A stretch of DNA of 13,876 bases from Deltaproteobacteria bacterium (GTDB lineage Bacteria > Bdellovibrionota > JACOXK01). Made by a program: the position numbers and the translations under genes. The stretch is taken from positions 1 through 13,876 of the forward strand of contig JACPKQ010000018.1 in the NCBI GenBank assembly GCA_016186995.1, written 5' to 3'. Below, piece by piece: positions 13,407-13,876 of this stretch (position 1 is the first letter of the stretch; the number at the start of each line of letters is the position of its first letter). The notes under the pieces were generated by a model that did not search any database, was not told the DNA's origin, and worked only from the letters and a program-made list of their open reading frames with translations.

Positions 13407-13876
13407 ATGAAAAAAGGTAAAAACGATAAACCCGTTACGTTGAATCAACTTGGGGTAACACTTGAAAAGTTTATTTCCCCTATTTACACTCGTTTAGATA
13501 GGCTAGAGGGGGATGTTGGTGAACTGAAAAAAGATGTTGGTGAAATAAAAAAGGTTCAAATTAAACAGGGTGAGGATCTTGATAAAGTTAAAACCGATCT
13601 TAATACGGTTAAAACTGATCTTGATAAAGTTAAAACCGATCTTAATACGGTTAAAACTGATCTTGATACGGTTAAAACTGATCTTGATACGGTTAAAACT
13701 GATCTTAATATGGTTAAAAATGATCTTGATAAAGTTAAAACTGATCTTAATATGGTTAAAAATGATCTTGATAAAGTTAAAACCGATCTTAATATGGTTA
13801 AAACCGATCTTAATACGGTTACAAAAATTCAATTAAGAATGGAAAATAAACTCGGTGATAATATTCAAGCCCTTTA
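13407..13876 (+). CDS. Coiled-coil heptad-repeat protein, 5' part only
   Basis: The gene runs off the window; 156 complete codons are visible. AAGGAG (13393-13398) lies eight bases before ATG 13407. Residues 1-30 (MKKGKNDKPVTLNQLGVTLE and on) are not repetitive and have no signal peptide. Heptads begin at about residue 35 (DVGELKK, DVGEIKK). After a polar break come twelve seven-residue units of the form D-L-(N/D)-x-V-K-T. Leu falls at heptad position a, Val at d, Asp at g and Lys at e, a regular pattern for a multi-stranded coiled coil with g-e' salt bridges. The protein then leaves the repeat (KIQLRMENKLGDNIQAL). No family is recognised; cytoplasmic scaffold, filament or phage-type fibre parts are all possible. 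Confidence 0.8.
   Translation, partial: MKKGKNDKPVTLNQLGVTLEKFISPIYTRLDRLEGDVGELKKDVGEIKKVQIKQGEDLDKVKTDLNTVKTDLDKVKTDLNTVKTDLDTVKTDLDTVKTDLNMVKNDLDKVKTDLNMVKNDLDKVKTDLNMVKTDLNTVTKIQLRMENKLGDNIQAL
13575..13826 (+). repeat. Twelve in-frame 21-bp tandem repeats encoding heptads
   Basis: Twelve units of exactly 21 bp, each beginning GATCTT. The first four form two identical 42-bp dimers (13575-13616 and 13617-13658). Units 5 and 6 are identical (13659-13700). Units 7 and 9 are identical (13701-13721, 13743-13763) and alternate with near-identical units 8 and 10. This pattern points to growth by duplication of both 21- and 42-bp blocks. Gain or loss of units keeps the frame. Confidence 0.95.

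Noticed and set aside
13575-13826. CRISPR-like array
   Set aside because: Units are directly adjacent with no unique spacers and stay in frame inside a coding region.
13503-13836. Long repetitive open frames on the minus strand and in another plus frame over the repeat array
   Set aside because: A 21-bp repeat without stops is open in several frames automatically. Only the frame starting at 13407 has a ribosome binding site, a promoter and a sensible heptad pattern.

Overview
The window is AT-rich chromosomal DNA from a Gram-negative bacterium. A BamD outer-membrane assembly lipoprotein requires an outer membrane, and several products carry Sec signal peptides. The closest guess is a low-GC lineage of the former Deltaproteobacteria or Bdellovibrionota. 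That guess rests on the mix of type I-alpha glutamine synthetase, RimK with its RimB-like partner, BamD, and many secreted peptidases and TPR proteins. No rRNA, tRNA, CRISPR array or transposase is visible, and nothing fixes the taxon.

Layout. 1-1192: the 3' end of a RimB-like retropepsin ('ATP-dependent zinc protease') gene meets rimK tail to tail; the two share a TTAA stop overlap. 1193-1489: a divergent control region with a palindromic repeat, a rimK promoter and a glnA promoter/operator. 1490-3429: glnA and then efp, same strand. 3430-3694: a palindromic repeat, then a promoter whose transcript would meet a strong terminator directly before the next gene. 3695-4891: a secreted M14 zinc carboxypeptidase, convergent with a small secreted orphan (4895-5347, minus). 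5389-5460: a second kind of palindromic repeat. 5542-6986: bamD and a TPR gene in an ATGA-overlapping pair. 7007-9527 (minus): an exported orphan protein and an exported M28 aminopeptidase with a PDZ domain. 9779-11908: an exported subtilisin-like protease with two PKD-like domains ahead of its catalytic domain. 12091-13245: an exported TPR protein ending at a three-tier terminator hairpin. 13407-window end: the start of a coiled-coil protein built on twelve 21-bp in-frame repeats.

How the genes fit together. RimB/RimK (ribosomal protein S6 glutamylation), GlnA (glutamine synthesis) and EF-P (polyproline translation) are housekeeping functions around translation and nitrogen/glutamate. BamD and its coupled TPR partner serve envelope biogenesis. 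Three exported peptidases of different classes (M14, M28, S8) within about 8 kb suggest extracellular or periplasmic protein degradation, as in a predator, scavenger or particle-associated heterotroph; this is inference.

The most notable signals are regulatory or structural. Three genes (rimK, bamD, M28) have promoter-like sequences so close to the start codon that their mRNAs would be leaderless, while neighbours carry strong Shine-Dalgarno sites. A promoter-plus-terminator unit precedes the M14 gene and looks like an attenuator or small RNA. Dispersed GTCAT...ATGAC palindromes show compensating changes in their stems. The Leu/Val heptad coiled coil has an inner 42-bp repeat structure. I found no clear, new multi-gene system.
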